This document shows, piece by piece, positions 1-8,203 of a stretch of DNA of 52,337 nucleotides. The stretch spans positions 1-52,337 of the forward strand of contig CAZVOD010000023.1 of NCBI GenBank assembly GCA_964628385.1, written 5' to 3'. Under the pieces are notes generated by a model that did not search any database, was not told the origin of the DNA, and worked only from the letters and a program-made list of their open reading frames with translations. The position numbers and the translations under genes are program-made. Positions within the stretch are counted from its first letter, which is position 1, and each line of letters begins with the position of its first letter. This DNA is from JANQPA01 sp964628385 (GTDB lineage: Bacteria; Bacteroidota; Bacteroidia; Chitinophagales; Saprospiraceae).

Positions 1-51
1 CTGCACAATGTTTTGTCTGCAAACATGAAACGACATTTTTAAACAACTTCA

Positions 52-130
52 TAATGAGTATTGGGTATTGAGTAGTGAGAAGAAGTTTTGTATTTCCATT
101 TTCTCAATGCTCAGTACTCATTACTCAATA
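52..130. repeat. Imperfect 30-bp inverted repeat upstream of GH16 gene
   Basis: The arms 52-81 and 101-130 match at about 24 of 30 positions when one is reverse-complemented, separated by a 19-base loop. Both arms are built from short variants of TGAGTATTGAG, so there is internal direct repetition as well. The repeat ends 8 bases before the chosen ATG at 139, so if transcribed it would form a hairpin in the leader. It could be a leader structure or a small genome-wide repeat; the window holds no second copy that I noticed. Confidence 0.6.
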
Positions 131-138
131 TTAAAATT

Positions 139-1986
139 ATGAAATTTTTATATCTTAAAAAAGCTGTTCTTTCCTTTTTAGTTTTCTTTTCCCTAAATAT
201 CAACGCACAGGATGTTTGTAGAGAGTTAGTATGGTCAGATGAATTTAACCGCAATGGGGCTCCATCTCCGGAAAACTGGACCTACGATCTGGGTACCGGC
301 GATGGCGGCTGGGGCAATAGAGAAATTCAAATCTATACCAGTCAATCCGAAAATGTAAGGCAAGGAAATGGTAGTCTTATCATTGATGCCATTAAAGGCA
401 GCAGTAATCAGTGGACTTCTGCCAGGGTCAAATCACAAGGACTACAAAGCTTCGCTTTTGGTGTTATTGAGTTTAGGGCAAAACTTCCGACCGGTAGTGG
501 TACTTGGCCAGCTTTGTGGCTGTTAGGGGAAGATATTACCCAGGTGGGATGGCCCCGGTGTGGAGAAATTGACGTAATGGAACATGTAGGAAAAGATCCC
601 GGAAGAATCCATGGTTCTTTACACTCGCCGTCAAGCTTCGGAAATACCGTCAATACAGGATCTACTTTAATCAATAACTTCGATTCTGAATTTCATATAT
701 ACACTGCAGAGTGGACACCGAACAGGATTATCTTCAGTGTGGATGGAAAGGTTTATTATACCTATGCGCCATCTCCTAAAAATGCTGATAACTGGCCTTT
801 TGACGATGAATTTTTTCTAATTATGAATATCGCTATGGGAGGTAATTTCGGTAGTGATCCGCAGTACGAGACTGGCGGCTTAAGAAATGGGGTAGACCCC
901 AACCTCTCGCAGGCTAGAATGGAGGTTGACTACGTGCGCGTTTACCAGGAAATAGAAGGAGCCTTAACTATCTCCGGAGACTCTACCATCACGCCCGGTG
1001 AGCAAAATGTAATTTATACCGTCTCTGGGTTTAATGGAGAAATTACCTGGACAGTCCCTGAAGGTGCTACTATCGTATCGGGACAGGGAAGTAATCGTAT
1101 TAGAGTAAACTGGGGGGAAGTTGCCGGGCCAATCACGGCAACGGCTGTAGGTAACTGCGGTGAATACGTCGGTACGCTAAATGTACAGCAAAGCATTATC
1201 CCCGAAGGTAATACCATCGTTTTTGACGATTTTGAAGATGGTGTTTATGATGATAAATGGTCTTTAGATGTTGGCAACGGAAATACTTACACACTGCGCG
1301 AAGAAAACGGAGAGCTCATGGTGGCTTACGAAGTTACTGATCCCGGAGAAAACCCCAGATTAATTCTCGACATGGGTCAGGCAGTGGACGTTGGAAACTT
1401 TCCGCTTATGCGTGTCAGGGCGAGAACCAGAAATACGAATAGAACGGTCGTTATGCGGGTAGATCTCAGGGATGCCAATGGGGTAGAGACCAATGAATCT
1501 CCTGTATTTAGGTTGGAGCCTATTATAGATGATGGCAAACACCACGATTACGAATTTGATTTTACTGGCCAGTATGTCTCTAGCTCACCAATTGCAGGAG
1601 CGCCAGTTGATTCTGAAGCTATTACCGGCCTAAGTTTGTATATCAATTATGGATTTTTTGGTACGCCAGGCGTAGATACTGTTTGGTTTGAATTTATTGA
1701 AATGATCAACCCTGATGCCACTGCTGTTGAAGAATTGCAAGCAGGTGATCCGGTTGAGGTATATCCTAATCCTTTTAGCGATGAACTGATTATCGAAAGA
1801 AAATTGGAGAATACTGTCTTTGGTATAGAGGTGTTTAATACTGCCGGACAGCGCTTAATTATTGATCAGCTTGGCAATTTTCAGAACCGCAAGGTAATAA
1901 ATACAGAACAGCTTGTTCCGGGGATTTATTTTATGAAAATACGAGCGGGTAAACAGATTTATTCAAAAAGAATCATAAAGAGATAA
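139..1986 (+). CDS. Secreted GH16 laminarinase-like endoglucanase with T9SS sorting domain
   Basis: Multi-domain secreted glycoside hydrolase of 615 aa. I chose the ATG at 139 over an upstream in-frame ATG at 88, because it begins a clean signal peptide (MKFLYLKKAVLSF, ending NINAQ) and the upstream codons lie in the inverted repeat. Residues about 25-275 are a GH16 catalytic domain with the signature EIDVME; E143 and E148 are the expected nucleophile and acid/base, D145 the assisting Asp. GH16 enzymes with this form usually cut beta-1,3- or mixed-linked glucans such as laminarin; the substrate is inferred. Then come an Ig/PKD-like domain (about 280-360), a carbohydrate-binding-like beta domain (about 365-540) and a C-terminal type A T9SS sorting domain containing VYPNPF and ending KRIIKR, which predicts export and surface attachment or release. 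It is tandem to a second GH16 gene. Confidence 0.93.
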   Translation: MKFLYLKKAVLSFLVFFSLNINAQDVCRELVWSDEFNRNGAPSPENWTYDLGTGDGGWGNREIQIYTSQSENVRQGNGSLIIDAIKGSSNQWTSARVKSQGLQSFAFGVIEFRAKLPTGSGTWPALWLLGEDITQVGWPRCGEIDVMEHVGKDPGRIHGSLHSPSSFGNTVNTGSTLINNFDSEFHIYTAEWTPNRIIFSVDGKVYYTYAPSPKNADNWPFDDEFFLIMNIAMGGNFGSDPQYETGGLRNGVDPNLSQARMEVDYVRVYQEIEGALTISGDSTITPGEQNVIYTVSGFNGEITWTVPEGATIVSGQGSNRIRVNWGEVAGPITATAVGNCGEYVGTLNVQQSIIPEGNTIVFDDFEDGVYDDKWSLDVGNGNTYTLREENGELMVAYEVTDPGENPRLILDMGQAVDVGNFPLMRVRARTRNTNRTVVMRVDLRDANGVETNESPVFRLEPIIDDGKHHDYEFDFTGQYVSSSPIAGAPVDSEAITGLSLYINYGFFGTPGVDTVWFEFIEMINPDATAVEELQAGDPVEVYPNPFSDELIIERKLENTVFGIEVFNTAGQRLIIDQLGNFQNRKVINTEQLVPGIYFMKIRAGKQIYSKRIIKR

Positions 1987-1995
1987 CAATAAAAC

Positions 1996-2026
1996 AAGAG
2001 GTAGAAAAGTCAAATTTCTACCTCTT
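1996..2026 (+). terminator. Hairpin between the two GH16 genes
   Basis: A perfect 12-bp stem (AAGAGGTAGAAA with TTTCTACCTCTT) encloses a 7-base loop, 10 bases after the first GH16 stop. There is no strong U-run, so it may be a weak terminator or an mRNA 3'-end stabiliser that separates expression of the two genes. Confidence 0.55.
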
Positions 2027-2041
2027 ACAATCTGAAGATCT

Positions 2042-2905
2042 ATGAATTTCAAGAGAAAACAAGCCACATGGTCATTTTGGACTTTGTTGCTTTTTATCTA
2101 TCCATTTTTATTCCTTTTCAATACACCATCCAATGTAGACAAGGCCGATTATATTCCAGAAGACTACGAGCTGGTCTGGTCAGATGAATTTGAGAAATCC
2201 GGTGCGCCTTCGCCAGAAAACTGGACTTATGACCTGGGTAGTAAAAATAATGGATGGGGAAATTGGGAAGTTCAGGTATATACGAAGGAAAAGAAAAATG
2301 TGAGGGTGAAAAATGGTCGATTGATCATCAATGCCCGAAAAGATAAAAAAGGGCAGTGGACTTCTGCCAGGTTAAAATCAGAAGGCTTAAGACATTTTAA
2401 GTATGGACTAATTGAGTTCAAAGCTAAGCTAACAGAGGGGGAAGGTACCTGGCCTGCTTTATGGCTGCTTGGAGAAAATATCAAAACAAAAGGCTGGCCT
2501 GCCTGTGGCGAGATTGATGTCATGGAATTTGCCGGAAAGAAGCCCGGCATAGTACAAAGTGCTTTACATGACCCCGAAAGTCATGGCAATACCTTTAAGA
2601 AGAAGGAAGTTGAAATGGAAAACCTGTCGTCAGAATTGCACACCTACGCTATGTTATGGACAGAGGATAAAATTGAGTTTGTTTTTGATGGAAAAACAAT
2701 TTACACCTATGCTCCTGCGGAGAAAAATACTGACAACTGGCCTTACGGCGATAAATATTTCATACTAATGAATATAGCTATGGGAGGAACATTTGGCAGC
2801 GACCCGCAGTACGAGTCTGATGGTCAAAAGAATGGCATTCACCCAGAGCTGCAATCGGCCACTATGGAGGTTGATTATGTGAGAGTTTATCAAAAAAAAT
2901 CTTAA
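2042..2905 (+). CDS. Second GH16 laminarinase-like glucanase, single domain
   Basis: A 287-aa GH16 enzyme closely resembling the catalytic domain of the preceding gene; shared stretches include ELVWSDEF, APSPENWTYDLG, GTWPALWLLGE and MEVDYVRVYQ. The active-site signature EIDVME is intact with E157, D159 and E162. The N-terminus (residues about 10-30) is a hydrophobic signal peptide or anchor without an obvious lipobox Cys. Unlike its neighbour it has no Ig, carbohydrate-binding or T9SS domain, so it is probably periplasmic or membrane-anchored. The pair suggests a tandem duplication in which one copy handles surface polymer and the other acts on imported oligosaccharides; that division of labour is inference. 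Exact substrate (laminarin, lichenan) cannot be read from sequence. Confidence 0.92.
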   Translation: MNFKRKQATWSFWTLLLFIYPFLFLFNTPSNVDKADYIPEDYELVWSDEFEKSGAPSPENWTYDLGSKNNGWGNWEVQVYTKEKKNVRVKNGRLIINARKDKKGQWTSARLKSEGLRHFKYGLIEFKAKLTEGEGTWPALWLLGENIKTKGWPACGEIDVMEFAGKKPGIVQSALHDPESHGNTFKKKEVEMENLSSELHTYAMLWTEDKIEFVFDGKTIYTYAPAEKNTDNWPYGDKYFILMNIAMGGTFGSDPQYESDGQKNGIHPELQSATMEVDYVRVYQKKS

Positions 2906-2929
2906 AAAATAAGGGTTTATGGTTGATTT

Positions 2930-3505
2930 TTACCAGGATAAAAGTTCATCATAAACTAAATTCACTGGTAGTCCCATAATATTGGAATAAGTGCCATCAA
3001 TGCGGTTAATTTTACACATGCCTATCCATTCCTGAATAGCATAGGCACCTGCTTTATCGAATGGTTTGAAGTTTTCTACGTAAAATTCCATTTCCTGTGT
3101 AGAGAGGTGGTTCATATAGACATCGGAGGCCTCTGAAAATAATTTCTTTTTATTTAATGACTGTAGGCAAACCCCCGTATAAACCGTATGCATACTACCT
3201 GAGAGTTTTTTCAGCATCTCTAGCGCCTCCTCTTCATGTTGCGGTTTATTAAAAATTTCATTGTTGAGTACCACCACGCTATCGGCTGTCAGCAAAATAT
3301 CTTTATCATCTTCAAGAAATATGCTGGCCGTTAGTGCTTTTTTTTCAGCTATGTAAGCTGCAACTTCAGACCTGGGCATATGTGCAGGAAAGCTTTCATC
3401 AATAGATTTTACTTTAACAACAAACGGAATATTTGCAGCTTTAAGTAATTCCTTTCGGCGTGGAGATTGGGATGCAAGGATTAATGGCTTTACCAGCTTT
3501 ATCAT
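2930..3505 (-). CDS. maf: Maf-family nucleoside triphosphate pyrophosphatase
   Basis: A 191-aa protein of the Maf/YhdE family, cytosolic house-cleaning enzymes that hydrolyse dTTP, UTP or modified nucleotides to the monophosphate and pyrophosphate. The N-terminal signature ASQSPRRKELL is intact, as is the metal-binding region TADSVV. Length is normal for the family. It lies 3 bases downstream of the UbiA-like gene on the same strand, so it is probably the last gene of a leftward operon with that gene and the KdsC-like phosphatase. It converges with the second GH16 gene (24 bases apart). Which nucleotide it prefers cannot be told by eye. Confidence 0.93.
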   Translation of the reverse strand: MIKLVKPLILASQSPRRKELLKAANIPFVVKVKSIDESFPAHMPRSEVAAYIAEKKALTASIFLEDDKDILLTADSVVVLNNEIFNKPQHEEEALEMLKKLSGSMHTVYTGVCLQSLNKKKLFSEASDVYMNHLSTQEMEFYVENFKPFDKAGAYAIQEWIGMCKINRIDGTYSNIMGLPVNLVYDELLSW

Positions 3506-3508
3506 TGA

Positions 3509-4432
3509 TTACAATTTGAAGAATAACAGCAAAAATAAACCTAAAACCATAATTCCCTTCAAAAGTTGACTAATCAAATGATAATTGGATTTGTTTTGGG
3601 CCTTTACCAGTAACAACACAATTACACCGATACTAATTAATAGAATTATATTGATGATCAGGAGTGGTACTTGCTGATAGTCAGTCTGGAAGTTATAACC
3701 ATGATAGGCTATAAAAAAGAAAAGGCCGCCCAGGAAGAGTAAGCAAATATACTTGCTATTTTTAATACCCCAGGCAATTGGCATTGTTTTAAGGCCGCCG
3801 GATTTGTCACCTTCCATATCCTGTAAGTCTTTAATAATTTCCCGGATGAGATTAGATAGGAAAGCAAAGATAACAAACCAGGAGACTACCGACCAGCCTC
3901 TATGATAAAGTTGTTTGTTTTGTAATTGCAGTAGATGCAGGTTGGGTTCCTCTGCCAACCATAATATTCCGGCCACTCCTCCACAAAAAAGAGCAACAAT
4001 AAAATTTCCAATCAGGGGGCGAGCTTTTAACCAAAGGTTATAAAACAGGAGCCCCAGGATGGCTCCGGGATAAAGTAAGAGATAGGGAAGCCGTCTGGTA
4101 TACATAGCCAGGTAAAAAGCCATTAGAAACCCCAAAAGATAAACGACTCCGGTTGCCCAGTAAGCAACCTGCAGGGTTATTCGCTCATTGATATAGACTT
4201 TGTCAGGTTTGTTGACAAGGTCTATAGCGTAGTCATTGATATCATTGATCATATAACTTCCCGCTGTAATGCAAATGGTAACAAAAACCAGTATAGCAAA
4301 ATGAAAGTGATCAAAAACAGGACTTATACCTTCCATTTCTAATGCAGAGCGGATGATTCTATAGAAAAGAATGTATTGGGTAAGACCAACAATAAAAAGG
4401 TTAGGAAATCTTATTAATTTCAAAAAGGGCAT
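3509..4432 (-). CDS. UbiA-family prenyltransferase
   Basis: A 307-aa polytopic membrane protein of the UbiA prenyltransferase superfamily. The first Asp-rich motif is NDINDYAID (N63, D64, D67, D71), with a second acidic region around DLQDMEGDKSGG; both coordinate Mg-diphosphate in this family. About eight hydrophobic segments span the chain. Close Bacteroidota relatives are usually labelled geranylgeranylglycerol-phosphate geranylgeranyltransferase-like, but the acceptor is not established from sequence; menaquinone or another prenylated lipid is possible. It is flanked by a KdsC-like phosphatase 30 bases upstream and Maf 3 bases downstream, an arrangement I take to be an operon. Confidence 0.85.
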   Translation of the reverse strand: MPFLKLIRFPNLFIVGLTQYILFYRIIRSALEMEGISPVFDHFHFAILVFVTICITAGSYMINDINDYAIDLVNKPDKVYINERITLQVAYWATGVVYLLGFLMAFYLAMYTRRLPYLLLYPGAILGLLFYNLWLKARPLIGNFIVALFCGGVAGILWLAEEPNLHLLQLQNKQLYHRGWSVVSWFVIFAFLSNLIREIIKDLQDMEGDKSGGLKTMPIAWGIKNSKYICLLFLGGLFFFIAYHGYNFQTDYQQVPLLIINIILLISIGVIVLLLVKAQNKSNYHLISQLLKGIMVLGLFLLLFFKL

Positions 4433-4462
4433 TTTGCAGTAAGGATTTGTGGTGGGCGGTGG

Positions 4463-4972
4463 CTATGTTTCGTTAAACCATTTGTCGTTCAATTTGAGCA
4501 CCTTTTCGATGACATCTCGGGCACAACCTTCACCGCCTTTGAAAGGAGAAATATATTTACTGACTTTAATGACCTCAGGAGCTGCATTAGCCGGGCAAGT
4601 TGGTAAGCCAACTTTCTCCATAACGGGGATGTCAGGTAGGTCATCTCCCATATAAAGAATGCCGGCAGGATCAAGCTCATAAATATCTAGAAGCTCCTCG
4701 AAAGCTTCCATTTTATATCTTTGCCCTAGATAAACATCCATAACGCCCAGTGCGGTTAGTCGCTTTTTGACGCCTTCAGATTTTCCCCCGGTAATGACAG
4801 CTACCTTAAAATCTTCATTTACTGCTTTTTTTATGGCTAACCCATCCCGGATATTCATTTTCCTTAATAACTTACCATCCTCAAGTATTAGAACTTCACT
4901 GTTGGTCAAAACACCGTCTACATCAAAAATAAAGGTATGGATATCTCTAAATTGCTCTAGTTGATTCATCAA
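4463..4972 (-). CDS. KdsC-like HAD phosphatase (KDO-8-phosphate phosphatase type)
   Basis: A 169-aa HAD-superfamily phosphatase without a cap domain, the size and pattern of KdsC (3-deoxy-D-manno-octulosonate 8-phosphate phosphatase). Motif I is DVDGVLTN with D17 and D19 as nucleophile and acid/base; the Thr/Ser of motif II is in VITGG, and motif III/IV acids are in MGDDLPD. In LPS-making bacteria this enzyme makes KDO for the lipid A inner core, in the cytosol. No kdsA or kdsB is nearby, so the substrate is inferred from family likeness. First gene of the leftward group with the UbiA-like protein and maf. Confidence 0.85.
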   Translation of the reverse strand: MMNQLEQFRDIHTFIFDVDGVLTNSEVLILEDGKLLRKMNIRDGLAIKKAVNEDFKVAVITGGKSEGVKKRLTALGVMDVYLGQRYKMEAFEELLDIYELDPAGILYMGDDLPDIPVMEKVGLPTCPANAAPEVIKVSKYISPFKGGEGCARDVIEKVLKLNDKWFNET

Positions 4973-5098
4973 TAATTATATTTCTGAATTGAGATTAAAT
5001 CTTGCTTTGAGGTATAATTATTGCCTCTCCCAATAACTTCCAGACAAATCAAATCGCTTTGAGATAACTGAAAGTCAGGAATAGTAAGTAAAATTACA

Positions 5099-5106
5099 CA
5101 AAAGTA
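5099..5106 (-). promoter_or_regulatory. Candidate -7 box for the kdsC-like operon
   Basis: Reading the minus strand, TACTTTTG at 5106-5099 matches the Bacteroidota -7 consensus TAnnTTTG exactly. It lies about 125 bases upstream of the KdsC-like start at 4972. A run of three T sits roughly 19 bases further upstream where TTTG would be expected, so the -33 element is imperfect. Confidence 0.4.
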
Positions 5107-5276
5107 AGCTTATCTATAGTACTATAAAGTATTTCGTACTTTTTTTATGTTCAAGCAGCTTCATATGACAATTAGTCGGCAGGTGAAGGTAAAAGAAGTA
5201 AAGATGCTTATGGATAATGTCCAGATAGTCAGGGAAGTGTTCCACTCCTTCGATATAAGTTTATTATTTAAAAAGC

Positions 5277-5311
5277 CGGAGCGCTATTTTTTATAAAAAA
5301 ATAACGCTCCG
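5277..5311 (-). terminator. Terminator of the TIR/TPR/SDR gene
   Basis: The 16-bp stem CGGAGCG(C/T)TATTTTTT pairs almost perfectly around a 3-base loop, 50 bases past the stop of the leftward gene ending at 5362. On the minus strand it is followed by CTTTTTAAAT, a U-rich tail, as expected of an intrinsic terminator. Confidence 0.75.
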
Positions 5312-5361
5312 AATGCGACTTACCTTTATTTGGATAAGTTTATATTTTCAGAAGGTTGAAA

Positions 5362-8100
5362 TTATTCTCTTCCTGTTCTGTTTACCATTGTCGCAGTGGC
5401 CTGCTGTGTACCAAAAAGTACAATATCCTGTACATTTACATGAGCCGGCTGAGAAGCGATAAAGTAAATAGATTGAGCCACATCTCTGGCGGTTAGTGGT
5501 TTGAAGTCTTCATAAATTTTGGCCTTCTCACTGTCACCATCAAATCTGACTAAAGCAAACTCTGTTTCTTCTACGTGGCCCGGAGATACCTGGCTAACCC
5601 TGATGTTGTGCTCGTGCAGATCAATTCTCATCGCCTTTGTCAAAGCTTCTACACCATGCTTGGTAGCGCAGTAAACATTTCCTTTAGGATAAACTTCTTT
5701 GCCGGCACTAGAGCTAATATTAATGATATGCCCTGTTTTTCTTCTTACCATATTAGGAGAAATAATTCTGGTTAAGTACAGAATTCCTTTCAGGTTAGTA
5801 TCAATCATTTCCTCCCAGTGCTGCAGTTGTCCCTGATGAATAGGAGCTAATCCTTTTGCTTTTCCGGCATTATTGATTAGAATGTCTATATCGTGCCACT
5901 CTTCAGGTAGTGCACTAATACTTTGTTCTACTGATTGAATATCTCTCACATCAAAGGGACAGATAAATACATCAGAGTGATGCAATTCTTCAAGAGCGCG
6001 TTTCATATCCTGAAGACGCTCTTCACGGCGGCCATTCAAGATAACTCTGTGGCCGTGGGAAGCAAATAGTTCAGCAGTAGCTTTTCCAATACCAGAAGTA
6101 GCACCAGAAATAAAAACAGTCTTGATATCCACTTCAGGTAATGAAACTTTGCGTGGCTTTTCAGCTCTAGCATTCAGAATCTCTTCCAGCCTTTTGATGT
6201 TATCTCTCAGTGCTGCAATGGTATCTTGTTCTTCTTCCTCCTTTATAAAAGAGGTATTCAAAGGCAGAGAAGCCGAGGGAGCCGTTTCTTTAAATGCAAA
6301 GACCAGATCATTCTCTGGTGTCTTTAATTCAGGGTTTATGGTAATGGCCCTACTGTAAGCTTTATGAGCAGCAGGTTTGTTGCCGATTCTATGATAAAGT
6401 AAGGCAAGATCATAATTGGCAAAAGGATGATCTGGCTGTTCTGCTAATGCTCTTTTAAAATATTTGATTGCCTTATGCGGCTTATCCAACTTTTCATTCA
6501 ATAACACCGCATATCTGTAAAGCGCATCAACATTGCTTGGATTCTTACGGGCAGCCATCTTGAAATACTTGGCCGCTTGCATATATTCCTGCTCAAAGTG
6601 ATTGGACAGCACGTATCCCAAACGGTAGTACACATCCGGGTATTCTGGGTTGCTGGTCGCTACTCTTTCGTAATATCTTCTGGCATCAGCAAACTGACCA
6701 TTCATTTCCGCTAACTCTCCCATAAGAAAGTTAGCATCATCGTTATTGGGTTGCCTAGTCAGGATTATGCTCAGTTGGCTTACTGCTCCCTGAATATCGC
6801 TACCATCTTGCGCTAAAAGTAGTGCATAACGATACCGTAAATCCGGATTGTCTGGATAATCATTTATGCCTTTTTCCAGTAAAGCAACACTATCCTTAAA
6901 TTGACCCTGATCAATTAAATACATCGCTTGCGTAAGAATACCCCTGACAGCAGCCTCCGCAACTACCGGGTTTTCTAACTCCTCTTCATCGTCATCGTCA
7001 TCGTCAAAATCGTCAAGGTCATCATCATCATCAAAAGATTCATGAAGGATATTGTTAGGCTGATCATCTTCATCGTCATCACCCTCTTCCTCTTCTTCAT
7101 CAGACTCTACATTGGCCGTTATTAGCTCTTCTTTGTGTACTTTTAGGCTCTCCTCTGAAGGTGTTTCCGTTCCCTCATCATCATCGTCGTCCATCACCTC
7201 ATTTTCTGTTTGAGCTGGAGTTGGGTGTACACTGTTGTCTTCTTCTGTAGAGCTTTCCTCTTCTCTCACCTCCCTGGAAGTAAGATCAGATGGCTGAGTT
7301 ATTTCCTCTTCCGGTTGTTCTTCCGATTCTTTTTGAAGTTTTTTTTGCTCTAGTATCCTGGCAATATTGTCTTTCCCCTCTAGCAAATCCATCCCCGGAA
7401 TGGCTCCCATGTCCGTATCTTCTTCTAACTCCTCTACCTCTTCCTGAGCAATTATTGTTTCTTCAGCGGGAGCTACTGGTGTGTTCTGTGGGGCAATGCG
7501 CTTAAAGGTATACCATTGGTCAAGGTCATCGGTAAATTCAAAGAGTACCTTAAAATGATCCTCAAATAAAGTCTCATGCGTAACGTAATTCATGTTGCGC
7601 AGCAGGCGCAAGAACTCACCAGCTTCACTGGATATTTCTCTCATAATCTTTAGGCGATCATTTAGATGTTGTTCTTCTGCATCTGACTGCACAGATCGCT
7701 TCTGGCGTCGCAGATCCAAATATTGATCCTGCCAGTAGTTTATATATTGAATAATATCACTAACGCGTTCGAAGTGAGTAGGAGCTTCCACCAATTCATT
7801 ATTTTCTGGATCTCTGGTCTGCCCCGGCGCCACCACTGGAAGAATATCTGCACTTTTACTTTGTAATAAATCCAAACTGTCGTTCATGCACTGTGCAGAC
7901 TTCAAAAAATTGTCGGTAATAATTAGCAATATAGGGCCAACAGTATTTTTTAGCTGCTCGGATAGAGAAGGGCTGGCAGTATCTTTCTTTCCATAGATAT
8001 GCTTGAAGCGATAAAAGGAGTTCTCGAGTTTTTGGTCAATATCTTCGGCTAGATGGATATTATCAATGCAGTAAGCAAGTGATATAATTTTTTGGTTCAT
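5362..8100 (-). CDS. TIR-like / acidic linker / TPR / short-chain dehydrogenase fusion
   Basis: A 912-aa four-part protein. Residues 1 to about 135 look like a TIR domain: strand ISLAYCID, a helix, then ILLIITDNFLKSAQC and ILPVVAPG. The position normally holding the catalytic Glu of NADase TIRs (WCxxE) reads QCMND, so it is D74 here. Residues about 205-378 are an acidic, low-complexity linker with runs of Asp and Glu. Residues about 383-615 carry several TPR repeats (for example YPDVYYRLGYVL, HPFANYDLALLYHRIG). Residues about 660-905 are a classical SDR with G666-A-T-S-G-I-G672 for NAD(P) binding, N743-N-A-G746, S797, Y810 and K814, all catalytic residues present. So the oxidoreductase should be active; the TIR may be non-enzymatic. 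No signal peptide; cytosolic. It is followed by its own terminator and stands 103 bases from the upstream gene. Function is unknown; stress signalling or scaffolded metabolism is speculative. Confidence 0.85.
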   Translation of the reverse strand: MNQKIISLAYCIDNIHLAEDIDQKLENSFYRFKHIYGKKDTASPSLSEQLKNTVGPILLIITDNFLKSAQCMNDSLDLLQSKSADILPVVAPGQTRDPENNELVEAPTHFERVSDIIQYINYWQDQYLDLRRQKRSVQSDAEEQHLNDRLKIMREISSEAGEFLRLLRNMNYVTHETLFEDHFKVLFEFTDDLDQWYTFKRIAPQNTPVAPAEETIIAQEEVEELEEDTDMGAIPGMDLLEGKDNIARILEQKKLQKESEEQPEEEITQPSDLTSREVREEESSTEEDNSVHPTPAQTENEVMDDDDDEGTETPSEESLKVHKEELITANVESDEEEEEGDDDEDDQPNNILHESFDDDDDLDDFDDDDDDEEELENPVVAEAAVRGILTQAMYLIDQGQFKDSVALLEKGINDYPDNPDLRYRYALLLAQDGSDIQGAVSQLSIILTRQPNNDDANFLMGELAEMNGQFADARRYYERVATSNPEYPDVYYRLGYVLSNHFEQEYMQAAKYFKMAARKNPSNVDALYRYAVLLNEKLDKPHKAIKYFKRALAEQPDHPFANYDLALLYHRIGNKPAAHKAYSRAITINPELKTPENDLVFAFKETAPSASLPLNTSFIKEEEEQDTIAALRDNIKRLEEILNARAEKPRKVSLPEVDIKTVFISGATSGIGKATAELFASHGHRVILNGRREERLQDMKRALEELHHSDVFICPFDVRDIQSVEQSISALPEEWHDIDILINNAGKAKGLAPIHQGQLQHWEEMIDTNLKGILYLTRIISPNMVRRKTGHIINISSSAGKEVYPKGNVYCATKHGVEALTKAMRIDLHEHNIRVSQVSPGHVEETEFALVRFDGDSEKAKIYEDFKPLTARDVAQSIYFIASQPAHVNVQDIVLFGTQQATATMVNRTGRE

Positions 8101-8203
8101 ATGAAATTATTACTCGTTTGGAATGAAAACAAATGTTTTTCCTGCTCTTTTCTAAATATATTCCTTTTTTTATGCAGGACCACTATTTTTTCATACGGTA
8201 CTA

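Larger units (their letters stand above)
4973..5361. other. 389-base intergenic region
   Basis: It holds the candidate promoter of the leftward kdsC-like group (5099-5106) and the terminator of the leftward TIR/TPR/SDR gene (5277-5311). A 49-codon plus-strand frame at 5147-5296 runs into that terminator; it has no recognisable features and I do not call it a gene. Confidence 0.6.

Noticed and set aside
5147..5296. 49-codon plus-strand frame beginning at an ATG
   Set aside because: It ends inside the terminator stem of the opposite gene and has no signal, domain or recognisable features.
6980..7200. GAT/TCA-rich trinucleotide tract
   Set aside because: It encodes the acidic linker of the fusion protein; codons vary, so it is not a simple DNA repeat of separate interest.
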